Source of the DNA: Flavobacterium sediminis
Lineage (GTDB): Bacteria; Bacteroidota; Bacteroidia; Flavobacteriales; Flavobacteriaceae
Direction of reading: 5' to 3'
Assembly: GCF_003148385.1 (NCBI RefSeq)
Contig: NZ_CP029463.1
Span: forward strand, 1,054,001-1,118,000
Length of the DNA stretch: 64,000 nucleotides
Within the stretch, counting starts at the first letter, position 1. Every line of letters begins with the position of its first letter. A model generated the notes under the pieces. That model ran no database searches, had not been told where the DNA came from, and saw only the letters and a list, made by a program, of their open reading frames with translations. Shown here piece after piece: positions 29,852 to 38,571 of this stretch. Made by a program: the position numbers and the translations under genes.

Positions 29852-30126
29852 TTAAAACTCTTCAACAGAAATATATTTAGTTTCAAACAACAAATCTAAC
29901 CAATATTCTGTTTCATTCGCTTCTTTTAAGGCAATGACATCTTATGTATAAATCTGCTCTACTTTGTGCGTGTTCAGCCTCTCTGACATTTGCCCCAATG
30001 TCGTTCCGGAACGCAAAAGTTATTTTGACTAAACAAATTTTTATTCTCTGCTAAATTCTTATAAAGATAAACTATTTCTTTTGCAAATTCAAACGTTTTA
30101 TCCTTAATAACATTCTTCTTTTCCAT
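29852..30126 (-). pseudogene. four-helix-bundle (S23-like) protein, decayed
   Basis: On the minus strand an ATG at 30126 opens MEKKNVIKDKTFEFAKEIV and LYKNLAEN. The frame then breaks. Other frames give RSGTTLGQMSE, a short SRAD-type remnant, and finally ALKEANETEYWLDLLFETKY before a stop at 29852. These pieces, in order, are the conserved blocks of the four-helix-bundle family (usual form: RSGTSIGANVAEA, then ALKEANETEYWL). At least two frameshifts and an in-frame stop separate them, so the gene is dead. Its 5' end overlaps the last 23 bases of mvaD. Such genes are mobile and are often found as rRNA intervening-sequence ORFs. Confidence 0.75.
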
Positions 30127-31216
30127 TGTCCATTATTAACTGACTTCCGTTTCCAATTTGATCGCAAATGTACTGCCCATTTTGACAATATACAACTAAT
30201 TCATTCTGAATAAATTGTAAAACTTTTTCTTTTACACTTTCCGGATACAACACATGTACGTTAGCACCGGCGTCAAGCGTAAAACAAACCGGCACCTGTG
30301 TTTCGTTTCTGAATCTCCAGATTTTATTGATGATTTCCAGTGTATTAGGTTTCATCAAAATAAAATACGGCATAGAAGTCATCATCATGGCGTGTAAAGT
30401 CAGGGCTTCGCTTTCAACCAATTCTACAAATCTTTCCAAATCTCCTTGAGAAAGAATTTGTTTTATTGCCGTTAAATTGTATTGCGCCTGGTCAAAACGT
30501 TGGCTAGCGTACGGATGATTGTGCATTAAATTATGCCCAACGGTACTCGACACTTGTTTTTCACCTTTATCTACCAATAAAATAGTGTCTTGATAATTCT
30601 TGAAGTTTTCATGAACCTCCGAAAATTCAACTCCAAACAAATCGGAGCTTTCTGTCGTGTCCTGATGTTTTCCCCAAATCACTACTTTTCCATGCACACT
30701 TCTGCAAGCACTGCCGCTTCCTAAACGCGCTAAAAAAGAAGCTTTTTGATTAAAATAGTCTTTCGAAATTTCAGGTTTCAGCATTTTTTCCAAACTCATA
30801 ATATTCACAGCCAATGCCGCCATACCAGATGCTGATGATGCTATTCCGGAACTATGAGGAAATGTATTTTGGGTATCAATCTCTAAATGATAGGATTTCA
30901 AATACGGACAATAACCTTCTATTCGTTCCAGAAACTTTTGAATTTTCGGTTTAAAATCTTCTTTCGGTTTTCCTTCAAAAAGCAAATCAAAAGAAAAATC
31001 ATCGGACGGATTTTGTTTTGCACTAACGTTTAGAGACGTAATCGTTTTACAATTACTCAAGGTAAAACTAATGGATGGATTTGCCGGAATCTGATCTCCG
31101 GTTTCTTTTTTCCCCCAATATTTTACCAATGCAATATTACTTGGCGCACTCCAAGAAAATGTCGCTTTTTCAACACTTCCACAGTTGGTTGCTACAAAAT
31201 CCTGATTTGAAAACAT
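30104..31216 (-). CDS. mvaD: diphosphomevalonate decarboxylase
   Basis: ATP-dependent decarboxylase forming isopentenyl diphosphate, the last step of the classical mevalonate pathway. It shows WSAPSNIALVKYWGK near the N-terminus (active-site Lys and Tyr), the GHMP phosphate loop PHSSGIASSASGM (120-132) and FTLDAGANVHVLYP late. MFSNQDF at 31216 is preferred over the 20-codon longer start at 31276 because a -7 box (31232-31239) lies within the extension. Length is 370 residues. The last residues (IMDNGKEECY) read into the decayed four-helix-bundle gene, so the native C-terminus may have been altered by its arrival. Confidence 0.92.
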   Translation of the reverse strand: MFSNQDFVATNCGSVEKATFSWSAPSNIALVKYWGKKETGDQIPANPSISFTLSNCKTITSLNVSAKQNPSDDFSFDLLFEGKPKEDFKPKIQKFLERIEGYCPYLKSYHLEIDTQNTFPHSSGIASSASGMAALAVNIMSLEKMLKPEISKDYFNQKASFLARLGSGSACRSVHGKVVIWGKHQDTTESSDLFGVEFSEVHENFKNYQDTILLVDKGEKQVSSTVGHNLMHNHPYASQRFDQAQYNLTAIKQILSQGDLERFVELVESEALTLHAMMMTSMPYFILMKPNTLEIINKIWRFRNETQVPVCFTLDAGANVHVLYPESVKEKVLQFIQNELVVYCQNGQYICDQIGNGSQLIMDNGKEECY

Positions 31217-31231
31217 ATTGTTTTTTTGCTG

Positions 31232-31239
31232 CAAAAATA
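31232..31239 (-). promoter_or_regulatory. Bacteroidota -7 box for mvaD
   Basis: TATTTTTG on the minus strand, 15 bases before the preferred mvaD start. Confidence 0.5.
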
Positions 31240-31260
31240 CCACTTTTGGCTGTTTATTCG

Positions 31261-31268
31261 TTACTTTG
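31261..31268 (+). promoter_or_regulatory. -7-like box for tspO
   Basis: TTACTTTG, one mismatch from TAnnTTTG, 17 bases before the tspO ATG. It faces the divergent mvaD box only about 20 bp away. Confidence 0.35.
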
Positions 31269-31285
31269 CCAAACAAATTAAAAAC

Positions 31286-31762
31286 ATGAATTCTTATTTA
31301 CGTATTATCTATGTAGTTGCTATTTGTTTAGCCGTTGGTTACTTATCATCTCTTGTGACACAAAGTTCTGTTGAAACCTGGTACCCCACTTTAGAAAAAC
31401 CGTTCTTCAATCCGCCTAACTGGCTTTTTGCCCCGGTCTGGACACTACTGTATATTTTAATGGGAATTGCAGGCGGCATGATCTGGACCGCTTATGAAAG
31501 CAATCCTGAAAAAGTAAAAAAAGCCATGTTATTTTTTACCGTTCAGTTATTACTTAATGCCTTGTGGAGCTATTTGTTTTTCGGGCTCAACAATATTCTT
31601 ATTGCACTTATTGAAATTATTTTACTGGCTCTGATTATTTACGAAACGATACATTTGTTCAAAGAAATCAAACCCAAAGCAGCCTGGCTTTTAATTCCGT
31701 ATTTAGCATGGGTTCTTTTTGCCACTGTTTTAACAGCCTCTATTTTTTGGCTGAATCGCTGA
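31286..31762 (+). CDS. tspO: TspO/MBR family protein
   Basis: A 158-residue five-helix membrane protein of the translocator (TspO, peripheral benzodiazepine receptor) family. It has WYPTLEKPFFNPPNWLFAPVWTLLY, the hallmark Trp/Pro-rich loop and helix 2 start, then LLNALWSYLFFGL and the WLLIPYLAWVLFAT helix. Family members bind porphyrins and respond to oxidative or light stress. The ATG at 31286 gives the family length; the 20-codon extension lies over the mvaD promoter region. Its 3' end overlaps the convergent flavoprotein gene by 23 bp. Confidence 0.9.
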   Translation: MNSYLRIIYVVAICLAVGYLSSLVTQSSVETWYPTLEKPFFNPPNWLFAPVWTLLYILMGIAGGMIWTAYESNPEKVKKAMLFFTVQLLLNALWSYLFFGLNNILIALIEIILLALIIYETIHLFKEIKPKAAWLLIPYLAWVLFATVLTASIFWLNR

Positions 31763-32972
31763 AAGCTATGGCTTGGGCCGCAATAAATCCGCCTGTCCAA
31801 GCATTTTGGAAATTAAAACCTCCGGTAATAGCATCAATATTCAGTACTTCACCAGCCAAATAAAGATTGGACAGAACTTTGCTTTCCATCGTTTTAAAAT
31901 TGATCTCTTTTAGATCGACGCCACCGGCAGTTACAAATTCTTCCTTAAAAGTACTTTTGCCGTTAACCTGAAAAACAGCATTGGTCAATTGGTTTACCAA
32001 AGCGATCATTTGCTTCTTATTCACATCAGCCCATTTGGTTTCGGGTTGAATCGCTGAGGCTTTCAAGATACTTTCCCACAATCGCTTCGGAAAATCAAAA
32101 GGACAGAATTTATCGATATTCCTTTTGGCATTTTCCAATTTCAACTTATTCAATTGCTCCAGAGTTTCTTCAAAATTCTGATCTTTTACCCAATTAACCT
32201 GTATCTTGAACTGATACTCTTTATCGGCTAATTCACGAGCGCCCCAAGCCGACAAACGTAAAATAGCCGGTCCGCTCATTCCCCAGTGCGTAATCAGCAA
32301 CGGACCGGAAGCTTTTAATTTACTTCCCTGTATTTTTACACTGGCTTCAGCCGAAACCCCCATTAAATTTTTAATGCGTTCGTCCTTACTATTAAAGGTA
32401 AAAAGTGAAGGAACCGGAGCAACAACAGTATGCCCTAATTCGCTTAACATTTCCCAAATTTTCGGATTACTTCCGGAAGCAATGACAATATCTTTTACTA
32501 AAAAAGTTTCTTTAGTGGTTTCCACTTTCCAAAAATCTTCCGTTTTATATAACGACTGAACACTTTGTTGGGTTAAAACATTTATTCCCGACTGATGCGC
32601 TGCTTTTAAAAAACAATCTACTATTGTTTGTGAAGAATCCGTATCAGGAAACATACGCCCGTCTTCTTCAATTTTTAAATTGACACCGTGTTTTTCAAAC
32701 CATTCTATGGTATCGCCCGAACAAAATTGATGGAAAGGCCCTCTTAATTCTTTTTCCCCTCTAGGGTAAAACTTCACCAACTCATTAGGCACAAAACAAG
32801 CGTGTGTTACATTGCAACGTCCGCCACCCGAAATTTTTACTTTCGACAACACCTCTTTTCCTCTTTCCAAAATAGCTACCCTTAAGGCAGGGTTTTGCTC
32901 TGCAATATTAATTGCCGTAAAAAAACCGGCAGCTCCTCCTCCTATTATTGCTACGTCGTAATTTGAATTCAT
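31740..32972 (-). CDS. HI0933/BaiN-type NAD(P)/FAD-dependent oxidoreductase
   Basis: A 410-residue flavoprotein with an N-terminal Rossmann motif (VAIIGGGAAGFFTAI, about 7-21). The family block KVKISGGGRCNVTH follows, and the C-terminal FAD loop is EVLNIDAITGGFNFQNAW. Members of this family (YhiN, BaiN, RdsA) are predicted flavin reductases acting on unsaturated substrates; the substrate here is unknown. It overlaps the downstream end of tspO and shares four bases (ATGA type) with the GDPD gene upstream, so those two are co-transcribed. Confidence 0.87.
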   Translation of the reverse strand: MNSNYDVAIIGGGAAGFFTAINIAEQNPALRVAILERGKEVLSKVKISGGGRCNVTHACFVPNELVKFYPRGEKELRGPFHQFCSGDTIEWFEKHGVNLKIEEDGRMFPDTDSSQTIVDCFLKAAHQSGINVLTQQSVQSLYKTEDFWKVETTKETFLVKDIVIASGSNPKIWEMLSELGHTVVAPVPSLFTFNSKDERIKNLMGVSAEASVKIQGSKLKASGPLLITHWGMSGPAILRLSAWGARELADKEYQFKIQVNWVKDQNFEETLEQLNKLKLENAKRNIDKFCPFDFPKRLWESILKASAIQPETKWADVNKKQMIALVNQLTNAVFQVNGKSTFKEEFVTAGGVDLKEINFKTMESKVLSNLYLAGEVLNIDAITGGFNFQNAWTGGFIAAQAIAFSDSAKK

Positions 32973-33649
32973 ATTCTATCCGGAAAATCGGTTATTATTC
33001 CATCTATCGGGAATCGTTTTATGTGCTCAATATCTTCAAAATTATTGACTGTCCATGTATTGATCTTAAAGCCCATTTCTTTCGCTTTATCACAACTCTC
33101 TTTAGTCAATAACGAAAAATGTGGGTGAATTGCCGAGGCTTTGAATTCGACAGCCAATTCTATTGCCTGATCTATGCTCGCCTGAGTCAGCACTGCAACA
33201 GGGATTTCAGAATTGAATTGAGAAAATGTTTTTAATTCGGAATATTGAAAGCTGGAAATGACGAAATCGCCGGTTTCCCAGTTTTTATCTGAAATATATT
33301 TTTCTAAAATCTTAAAAACAGGAACTGCTGTATGTTCTCCTTTTAACTCGATATTAATCCAGCATTTTCTATTGACCAGATGCAGCACTTCTTCTAAGGT
33401 CGGAATATAAAATGTATCTTTTATTTTGATCTTTTTTAATTCCTCCAGACTGAAATCGGAAATAGCCCCGATGGTATCGGTCAATCTATCTAAAGTAAAA
33501 TCATGAAAAACAACCACTTCTCCGGAAGCACAGACATGAACATCTATTTCAATAGCATCAACGTTTAAATCTAATGCTCTTTGAATAGATTCAAGTGTAT
33601 TTTCGGTTATATGTCCCGAAGCTCCCCGGTGTCCAATTATATAAAACAT
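32969..33649 (-). CDS. glycerophosphodiester phosphodiesterase family protein
   Basis: A 226-residue GDPD TIM-barrel. The start MFYIIGHRGASG gives the catalytic His7-Arg8. ENTLESIQRALD and IEIDVH supply the metal-binding Glu and Asp residues, HDFTLDRLT the second catalytic His, and INTWTVN the conserved C-terminal strand. It hydrolyses glycerophosphodiesters to glycerol 3-phosphate and an alcohol. No signal peptide is seen, so it is the cytoplasmic (UgpQ-like) type. It is first of a two-gene unit with the flavoprotein and divergent from a lipoprotein gene. Confidence 0.88.
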   Translation of the reverse strand: MFYIIGHRGASGHITENTLESIQRALDLNVDAIEIDVHVCASGEVVVFHDFTLDRLTDTIGAISDFSLEELKKIKIKDTFYIPTLEEVLHLVNRKCWINIELKGEHTAVPVFKILEKYISDKNWETGDFVISSFQYSELKTFSQFNSEIPVAVLTQASIDQAIELAVEFKASAIHPHFSLLTKESCDKAKEMGFKINTWTVNNFEDIEHIKRFPIDGIITDFPDRI

Positions 33650-33686
33650 TCCGACAAAGATATAATAGTTTCGGTTTTTGTTCGTT

Positions 33687-33694
33687 TAATTTTG
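33687..33694 (+). promoter_or_regulatory. Bacteroidota -7 box for lipoprotein gene
   Basis: TAATTTTG matches TAnnTTTG, 21 bases before the ATG at 33716. It sits inside the longer ORF and supports the shorter start. Confidence 0.5.
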
Positions 33695-33715
33695 CAAAGA
33701 ATAAAATCGGAAAAC

Positions 33716-34162
33716 ATGAAAAAGACATTAATTCTATTGACACTCGCTTTATTTTTGGTTCGTTGCACCAGTACAAGTTCTTTCAATTACCGGGATGATT
33801 TTAAATCATTAAACAAAAAAGAAACAGAAGCTTTTTTAAAAAGCAAATCTGCAACGGGTAGTAACAAATCGGTCATCATCTTAACACAAGGTTTTAAAGG
33901 TGAACAGGTCATTGCCACACAAAACGGGAAAACCATTTACAAACAATATCCCATTAGTAATTTAAAAACAAAATATGCGGACAGTTTTAGTTTTAGCAAT
34001 ACGAGCAATTTAATTATTGAAGATAACTTTTTGAAAAAACAGGTTACAATCCCTGTTAAAGAAGCTAAAGAATATAAGTTTGTCTACGTAATGATCGAAG
34101 GAAGCGGAACTAGCGCGAAGTATAAGATCACTTTTAGCCATAAACTAAGACCTTTGGAATGA
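33716..34162 (+). CDS. hypothetical lipoprotein
   Basis: A 148-residue protein with a lipoprotein signal (MKKTLILLTLALFLVRC, lipid Cys17). The mature part is basic and beta-rich; no family is recognised. An ORF extending 45 codons upstream (to 33581) overlaps the divergent GDPD gene and lacks a signal sequence, so the inner ATG is chosen. The gene is followed by a strong bidirectional terminator shared with tRNA-Phe. Confidence 0.7.
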   Translation: MKKTLILLTLALFLVRCTSTSSFNYRDDFKSLNKKETEAFLKSKSATGSNKSVIILTQGFKGEQVIATQNGKTIYKQYPISNLKTKYADSFSFSNTSNLIIEDNFLKKQVTIPVKEAKEYKFVYVMIEGSGTSAKYKITFSHKLRPLE

Positions 34163-34176
34163 GTCTTATATCAAAT

Positions 34177-34206
34177 AAAAAAGCCAGACATTGTCTGGCT
34201 TTTTTA
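34177..34206. terminator. bidirectional terminator between lipoprotein gene and tRNA-Phe
   Basis: AAAAAAGCCAGACA pairs with TGTCTGGCTTTTTT, a 14-bp stem with a two-base loop. It serves the plus-strand lipoprotein gene and the minus-strand tRNA. Confidence 0.9.
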
Positions 34207-34208
34207 AG

Positions 34209-34281
<73 letters not shown>

Positions 34282-34319
34282 TTAACAATTAAAGCATTAC
34301 TGCTTGTTGATTGCGGGTG

Positions 34320-34350
34320 CAAATATAGAACCAATTTTATATTTTCCAAA
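34320..34350 (-). promoter_or_regulatory. promoter of tRNA-Phe
   Basis: On the minus strand TTTG (34350-34347), 19 bp, then TATATTTG (34327-34320). Spacing and boxes are identical to the tRNA-Leu promoter. Confidence 0.8.
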
Positions 34351-34375
34351 ACAAATTTCAAAAAAAATCAATTCG

Positions 34376-34383
34376 TATATTTG
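34376..34383 (+). promoter_or_regulatory. Bacteroidota -7 box for coaX
   Basis: TATATTTG, 19 bases before the coaX ATG. The operon it drives probably runs through lptC or further. Confidence 0.65.
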
Positions 34384-34402
34384 CAAACATAAATAACCCG
34401 AT

Positions 34403-35137
34403 ATGCTTTTAACACTTGATGCCGGAAATACGCTCATCAAATGCGCTGTTTTTGAGAACGATAGAATGTTAGAAAAATTTACTTTCGCTTTTTCCGATGC
34501 TGAAAAAAAAATTCAAAAAATTTTTTCTCAGTATCCTGAAATAACCCATTCTATCTATTCTTCGGTAATAATCGGGGATTCGCAACTAGTAGAAACACTC
34601 AAAAAGTATTCACAGCTATTTCAAATCGATCACCGATTTTCATTCCCTTTTCAAAATCTATATACAACTCAGACCACTCTCGGCATTGACCGGATGGTTT
34701 TATCAGCCGGTGCCAGTTTACTCTACCCGAATGAAAATAAATTAATCATCGGAACCGGAACCTGTATCACATACGATTTTGTCAATTCAAAGAATGAATA
34801 TTTAGGAGGTGCCATTTCTCCCGGAATTCAGATGCGATACAAAAGCTTAAACAATTATACTTCAAAACTTCCGTTATTAGAAAAAGAAATTCCGGAAGAC
34901 TTTATTGGTAACAGCACGAACAACGCTATTCACTCAGGAGTTATGAACGGAATTATCTATGAAATTGAGGGGTTCATTTCCCAATATTTTCTTAAATATA
35001 AAGATTTAACAATTATTTTAACAGGTGGCGACACAGATTTTTTGGCTAAAAGCTTAAAAAGCACCATATTTGCCAATTCAAATTTTCTTCTGGAAAGTTT
35101 GAATCTAATTTTTACACATTGTACAAATAATGATTAA
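34403..35137 (+). CDS. coaX: type III pantothenate kinase
   Basis: First step of coenzyme A synthesis (pantothenate to 4'-phosphopantothenate). An ASKHA-fold protein of 244 residues: N-terminal phosphate loop LDAGNTLIK, LGIDRM (catalytic Asp), GTGTCITYDFV, GAISPGIQMR and a C-terminal ILTGGD. These match CoaX and not the PanK I/II families. Its end overlaps the next gene by eight bases. The coaX-OMP-TPR-lptC order is common in Flavobacteria. Confidence 0.93.
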   Translation: MLLTLDAGNTLIKCAVFENDRMLEKFTFAFSDAEKKIQKIFSQYPEITHSIYSSVIIGDSQLVETLKKYSQLFQIDHRFSFPFQNLYTTQTTLGIDRMVLSAGASLLYPNENKLIIGTGTCITYDFVNSKNEYLGGAISPGIQMRYKSLNNYTSKLPLLEKEIPEDFIGNSTNNAIHSGVMNGIIYEIEGFISQYFLKYKDLTIILTGGDTDFLAKSLKSTIFANSNFLLESLNLIFTHCTNND

Positions 35138-36383
35138 AAAGATAATTCTATCAGCAGGTTTGCTATTCGGCTTACATTCTTTTGCACAGGAAGGGACTTC
35201 TTCTCCTTACTCTTATTTCGGTTTAGGTAAAGATCGTTTCAGAGGCACTCAGGATCAAAGAGCCATGGGGGGTTTAGCTATTGAAGGAGACAGTACGGCT
35301 TTAAACCTTGTTAATCCTGCTTCTTACTCCCACTTAAGATTAACTGCTTTTGCCGTGGGCGGAACTACAAATTTCACCACGTTAAAGAACGAAAGCAACA
35401 GTGAAAATGCAAAACGAACAACTATTGATTATTTAGCAGTGGGTATCCCAATGGGGAAATTCGGTGCTGCAATAGGTCTTATGCCTTATTCATCTGTAGG
35501 GTATAAATTCCAAAATATCGCAACAGACGTTAACGGCATTGAAAACACTAAAAAATTTACGGGAGACGGAAATATCAACCGTTTTTTCGGTGGTGCTTCC
35601 TATACTATCAACAAGAACTTCAGCGTAGGAGCCCAATTAGAATATAATTTCGGAACTATAGAAAACGAACTTATCGAATCGCATAGTGGCTTACAATTGA
35701 GTTCCAGAGAAAGAAACACGGCTCAAATAAAAGGAATGACCTATAACATAGGTTTACTTTATAAGAAAAAATTAACTAATGGCTTAAACGTTCACGGTAG
35801 CTTTACACTTAGTCCGGAAACAAAATTAAATGTTGCTAATACCCGAAATATTGCCACAACTGTTTATTCACAAAGTTCAGGTGCTGAATATGTAAATGAC
35901 AGTGAAGACATTGACGTTCCTGACTATAAAATTACTGTTCCGACAAAATACAGTTTCGGAGCCGGAGTAGGCAAACAAAACCGCTGGTTGGTCGGAGCGC
36001 AAGTAACCTTACAAAACAACAGCAAGCTGATCAACTTGTCAAGTGCAAACACTAACGGCGAGTTTGAAAATGCGCAAACTTATACCGTAGGAGGTTATTA
36101 CATTCCTAAATTTGACTCTTTCTCAAGCTACTTTAGCCGAGTGGTTTACAGAGCCGGTTTTCGTTATAACAAGACCGGACTTATCTTAAACGGGCAGAGC
36201 ATAAATGATTATGGCATGAATTTTGGTCTTGGTTTACCGCTGGGAGCTTCCAAAATAGATGTAGGCTTTGAATTAGGAAAAACAGGAACAACAAATTCAG
36301 GACTGGTTCAGGAGAACTATTTTAACATCAGCATAGGATTCTCTATAGCAGACAAATGGTTTAGAAAAACTTTAATCGACTAA
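35130..36383 (+). CDS. outer-membrane beta-barrel protein (FadL/OMPP1-like)
   Basis: A 417-residue secreted protein (signal MIKKIILSAGLLFGLHSFAQ). The mature start SPYSYFGLGKDRFRGTQDQRAMGG is followed by GDSTALNLVNPASYSHL, a pattern also found at the N-terminus of FadL/OMPP1-type transporters in Bacteroidota. Many amphipathic strands follow (FSVGAQLEYNFG, YSFGAGVGKQNRWLVGAQVT). The role may be uptake of hydrophobic molecules, but the substrate is unknown. It overlaps coaX by eight bases and precedes a TPR protein and lptC. Confidence 0.75.
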   Translation: MIKKIILSAGLLFGLHSFAQEGTSSPYSYFGLGKDRFRGTQDQRAMGGLAIEGDSTALNLVNPASYSHLRLTAFAVGGTTNFTTLKNESNSENAKRTTIDYLAVGIPMGKFGAAIGLMPYSSVGYKFQNIATDVNGIENTKKFTGDGNINRFFGGASYTINKNFSVGAQLEYNFGTIENELIESHSGLQLSSRERNTAQIKGMTYNIGLLYKKKLTNGLNVHGSFTLSPETKLNVANTRNIATTVYSQSSGAEYVNDSEDIDVPDYKITVPTKYSFGAGVGKQNRWLVGAQVTLQNNSKLINLSSANTNGEFENAQTYTVGGYYIPKFDSFSSYFSRVVYRAGFRYNKTGLILNGQSINDYGMNFGLGLPLGASKIDVGFELGKTGTTNSGLVQENYFNISIGFSIADKWFRKTLID

Positions 36384-36402
36384 TATTACGTAAAGAAAAT
36401 TA

Positions 36403-37764
36403 ATGAAAATGAGAACTAAATTAACTTTATTAGCCCTTGCTTTAAGCGTGTTTTCATTCGCACAAAACGTTGATTGTGCCGAAACTTTAAGCCTTATGGC
36501 AACTTCTGTTAAAGCTAAGGATGTAGCAGCTTACGACTATTTAAACAGCTTGAGAAAAGAATGTCCGACTTATGACTACAGAACTTATGCTTATGGTGTA
36601 TTTGCTATCAAGCAAAAAATTGAAAAAGCAACAAACAACACAGAGAAAGAAACGTATGTTCGTGATCTGTTAAAATTGTATGATGAATACCAACAATATT
36701 TCCCGCAAAAAATAAGCGGTGTCGACATGAAGAAAGGATTAGATCTTTTCAATTATGAAGTTGGTACTAAAGAAGAGGTTTTTAATTATTTTGACAAAGC
36801 TTTCAAAAATGACTTAGCTAATTTCAATAGTACTAAAGCTTTATACGCTTACTTTGAGATTTTAGTTAACGATCACAAAGCAAACAAAGGTGTTACTTTA
36901 CAGCAAGTATTTGACAAATATGATGACATCTCTGACAAGTTAAGTGAATTAAAAGAATCTGACTCTAATGATTTAGACAAATTGTTAGAAAAGGAAGAAG
37001 CAGGTCAGGCTCTTGACAGCAAAGAAGTAAAAGCTAAAAACAAGTTAGAAGGCAACATTGAAGATATCGGTATTGTTACTTCAAGTATGGATGCTATCAT
37101 CGTAGAACTTTCTACTTGTGATAAATTAATTCCTTTTTACCAAAAAGGTTTTGAAGCAAACAAATCTAACGAACAATGGTTAAAACGTGCTGCTGACCGT
37201 TTAGAGGCAAAAGAGTGCGACTCAGATCCTTTATTCTCTAAAATATCAGAAGCTTTATACCAATTGAATCCAAGTGCTGATGCTGCTTATAAATTAGGTG
37301 TTGTGGAAGCTCAGAAGAAAAATACTTCTAAGGCTTTAGAATATTTCAACAAAGCAGCTGATATGTACACTGATAATACTAAAAAAGCTGCTGTATATTA
37401 CAGAATAGCTACGATGTATTCTAAATCAAATAAAAGTCAGGCCAGAAACTATGCTCGTAAAGCTTTAAAAGTAAAACCTTCTTACGGTAAAGCATATTTA
37501 TTGATCGCTCAGATTTACGGAAACAGTATTAACGAATGTGGTAATGACCAATTTGAAAAAAGAGCAATGTACTGGTTAGCGGCTCAATATGCTGATAAAG
37601 CCGGTGCAGTTGATCCGTCTTTGAAAAGCGCAGCTAACAAAATGGCTTCGGGTTACAGAGCCGCTGCTCCTACAAGAACTGAAATTTTCCAATCAGGAAG
37701 AGCAGGACAAAGAATCGCGTTCAACTGTTGGGTTGGTGAAAGCGTTTTAGTGCCAAGCCTATAA
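36403..37764 (+). CDS. TPR-repeat periplasmic protein
   Basis: A 453-residue exported protein (signal MKMRTKLTLLALALSVFSFAQ). It is helical, with several TPR units in the second half (ADAAYKLGVVEAQKKNTSKALEYF-type and KAAVYYRIATMYSKSNKSQARNYARKALK-type). A long charged stretch around residues 180-215 looks like a coiled coil. The enzymatic role is unknown; TPR proteins usually scaffold complexes, here perhaps linked to the neighbouring OMP or LptC. One base separates its stop from lptC, implying coupled translation. Confidence 0.78.
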   Translation: MKMRTKLTLLALALSVFSFAQNVDCAETLSLMATSVKAKDVAAYDYLNSLRKECPTYDYRTYAYGVFAIKQKIEKATNNTEKETYVRDLLKLYDEYQQYFPQKISGVDMKKGLDLFNYEVGTKEEVFNYFDKAFKNDLANFNSTKALYAYFEILVNDHKANKGVTLQQVFDKYDDISDKLSELKESDSNDLDKLLEKEEAGQALDSKEVKAKNKLEGNIEDIGIVTSSMDAIIVELSTCDKLIPFYQKGFEANKSNEQWLKRAADRLEAKECDSDPLFSKISEALYQLNPSADAAYKLGVVEAQKKNTSKALEYFNKAADMYTDNTKKAAVYYRIATMYSKSNKSQARNYARKALKVKPSYGKAYLLIAQIYGNSINECGNDQFEKRAMYWLAAQYADKAGAVDPSLKSAANKMASGYRAAAPTRTEIFQSGRAGQRIAFNCWVGESVLVPSL

Positions 37765-37765
37765 T

Positions 37766-38326
37766 ATGAAATTATATTTCAGAAATAATATCTTAATCAT
37801 GGTCACGACACTATTTGTCGTGACTATGTTTTTTTCATGCGAAACTACTTTAAAAGACAAACAGAAATTCAACAAATCATCCTTTTTACCTATTAGTGAA
37901 GCAGATTCCATCAATTTGAAGTATACCGATTCCGGCAAAATAAAATCTACTTTACGCAGCCCGAAAATGTTGGATTACAGTCAAATTGAAAATCCTTTTA
38001 CAGAATTCCCTAAAGGCGTTTTGGTTACTATTTACGATAACCAGAATAATATTACCACCATTAAATCAGATTATGCCATTCGTTACAAAATGACCGACAT
38101 CATCGACCTACAGGGCAATGTGGTCATCACTTCTTATGATGGTAAAAAAATGGAAACTTCTCAATTGTATTTTGATCAAAAGAATGAATGGTTTTTCACA
38201 GAAAAATTCTTCAAATATTCTGACGGGGAAGGCGGTTACCTTCAAGGTCCCGGTGTAGACTTCAGTCGTGATTTTAAAATCTTCAACATGCAAAACAGTA
38301 GTGGTGAAGTTACAACCGTAGAATAA
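37766..38326 (+). CDS. lptC: LPS export ABC transporter periplasmic protein LptC
   Basis: A 186-residue inner-membrane-anchored protein. After an N-terminal hydrophobic segment (MVTTLFVVTMFFSC; the Cys could also be a lipid site) it shows the LptC beta-jellyroll pattern: ITTIKSDYAIRYKMTDIIDL then GNVVITSYDGKKMET and LYFDQKNEWFFTEK. LptC receives lipopolysaccharide from LptBFG and passes it to LptA. The length is normal for Bacteroidota LptC. It directly follows the TPR gene. Confidence 0.85.
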   Translation: MKLYFRNNILIMVTTLFVVTMFFSCETTLKDKQKFNKSSFLPISEADSINLKYTDSGKIKSTLRSPKMLDYSQIENPFTEFPKGVLVTIYDNQNNITTIKSDYAIRYKMTDIIDLQGNVVITSYDGKKMETSQLYFDQKNEWFFTEKFFKYSDGEGGYLQGPGVDFSRDFKIFNMQNSSGEVTTVE

Positions 38327-38378
38327 TCCTTCTTTATTTTATAAAAATATTTAACTACATTTGGTAAAAAAACCAATT

Positions 38379-38564
38379 ATGACTTTTTATAAAATCTTTT
38401 ATTTTATCTATCTTGTTTTTGCAGGTTTCTTTATCTATGATGCTTATATGAAAATACAAGAAGATAAAAGCCCTTGGCTTAGCATTATCATTGCTTTAGT
38501 AGCGATCGGAATGTTTTTGTTCAGAAGGCATTTTTACAACAAATACCAGAATCGCGATAAATAA
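38379..38564 (+). CDS. small two-helix membrane protein
   Basis: A 61-residue protein with two hydrophobic helices (FYFIYLVFAGFFIYDAY and WLSIIIALVAIGMFLF) and a basic C-terminus (RRHFYNKYQNRDK). No family is recognised. An in-frame TTG at 38361 would add six residues, but TACATTTG (38357-38364), a -7-like box, covers it, so the ATG at 38379 is chosen. It sits seven bases before the CNNM gene and is probably co-transcribed. Confidence 0.65.
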   Translation: MTFYKIFYFIYLVFAGFFIYDAYMKIQEDKSPWLSIIIALVAIGMFLFRRHFYNKYQNRDK

Positions 38565-38571
38565 CACATAA

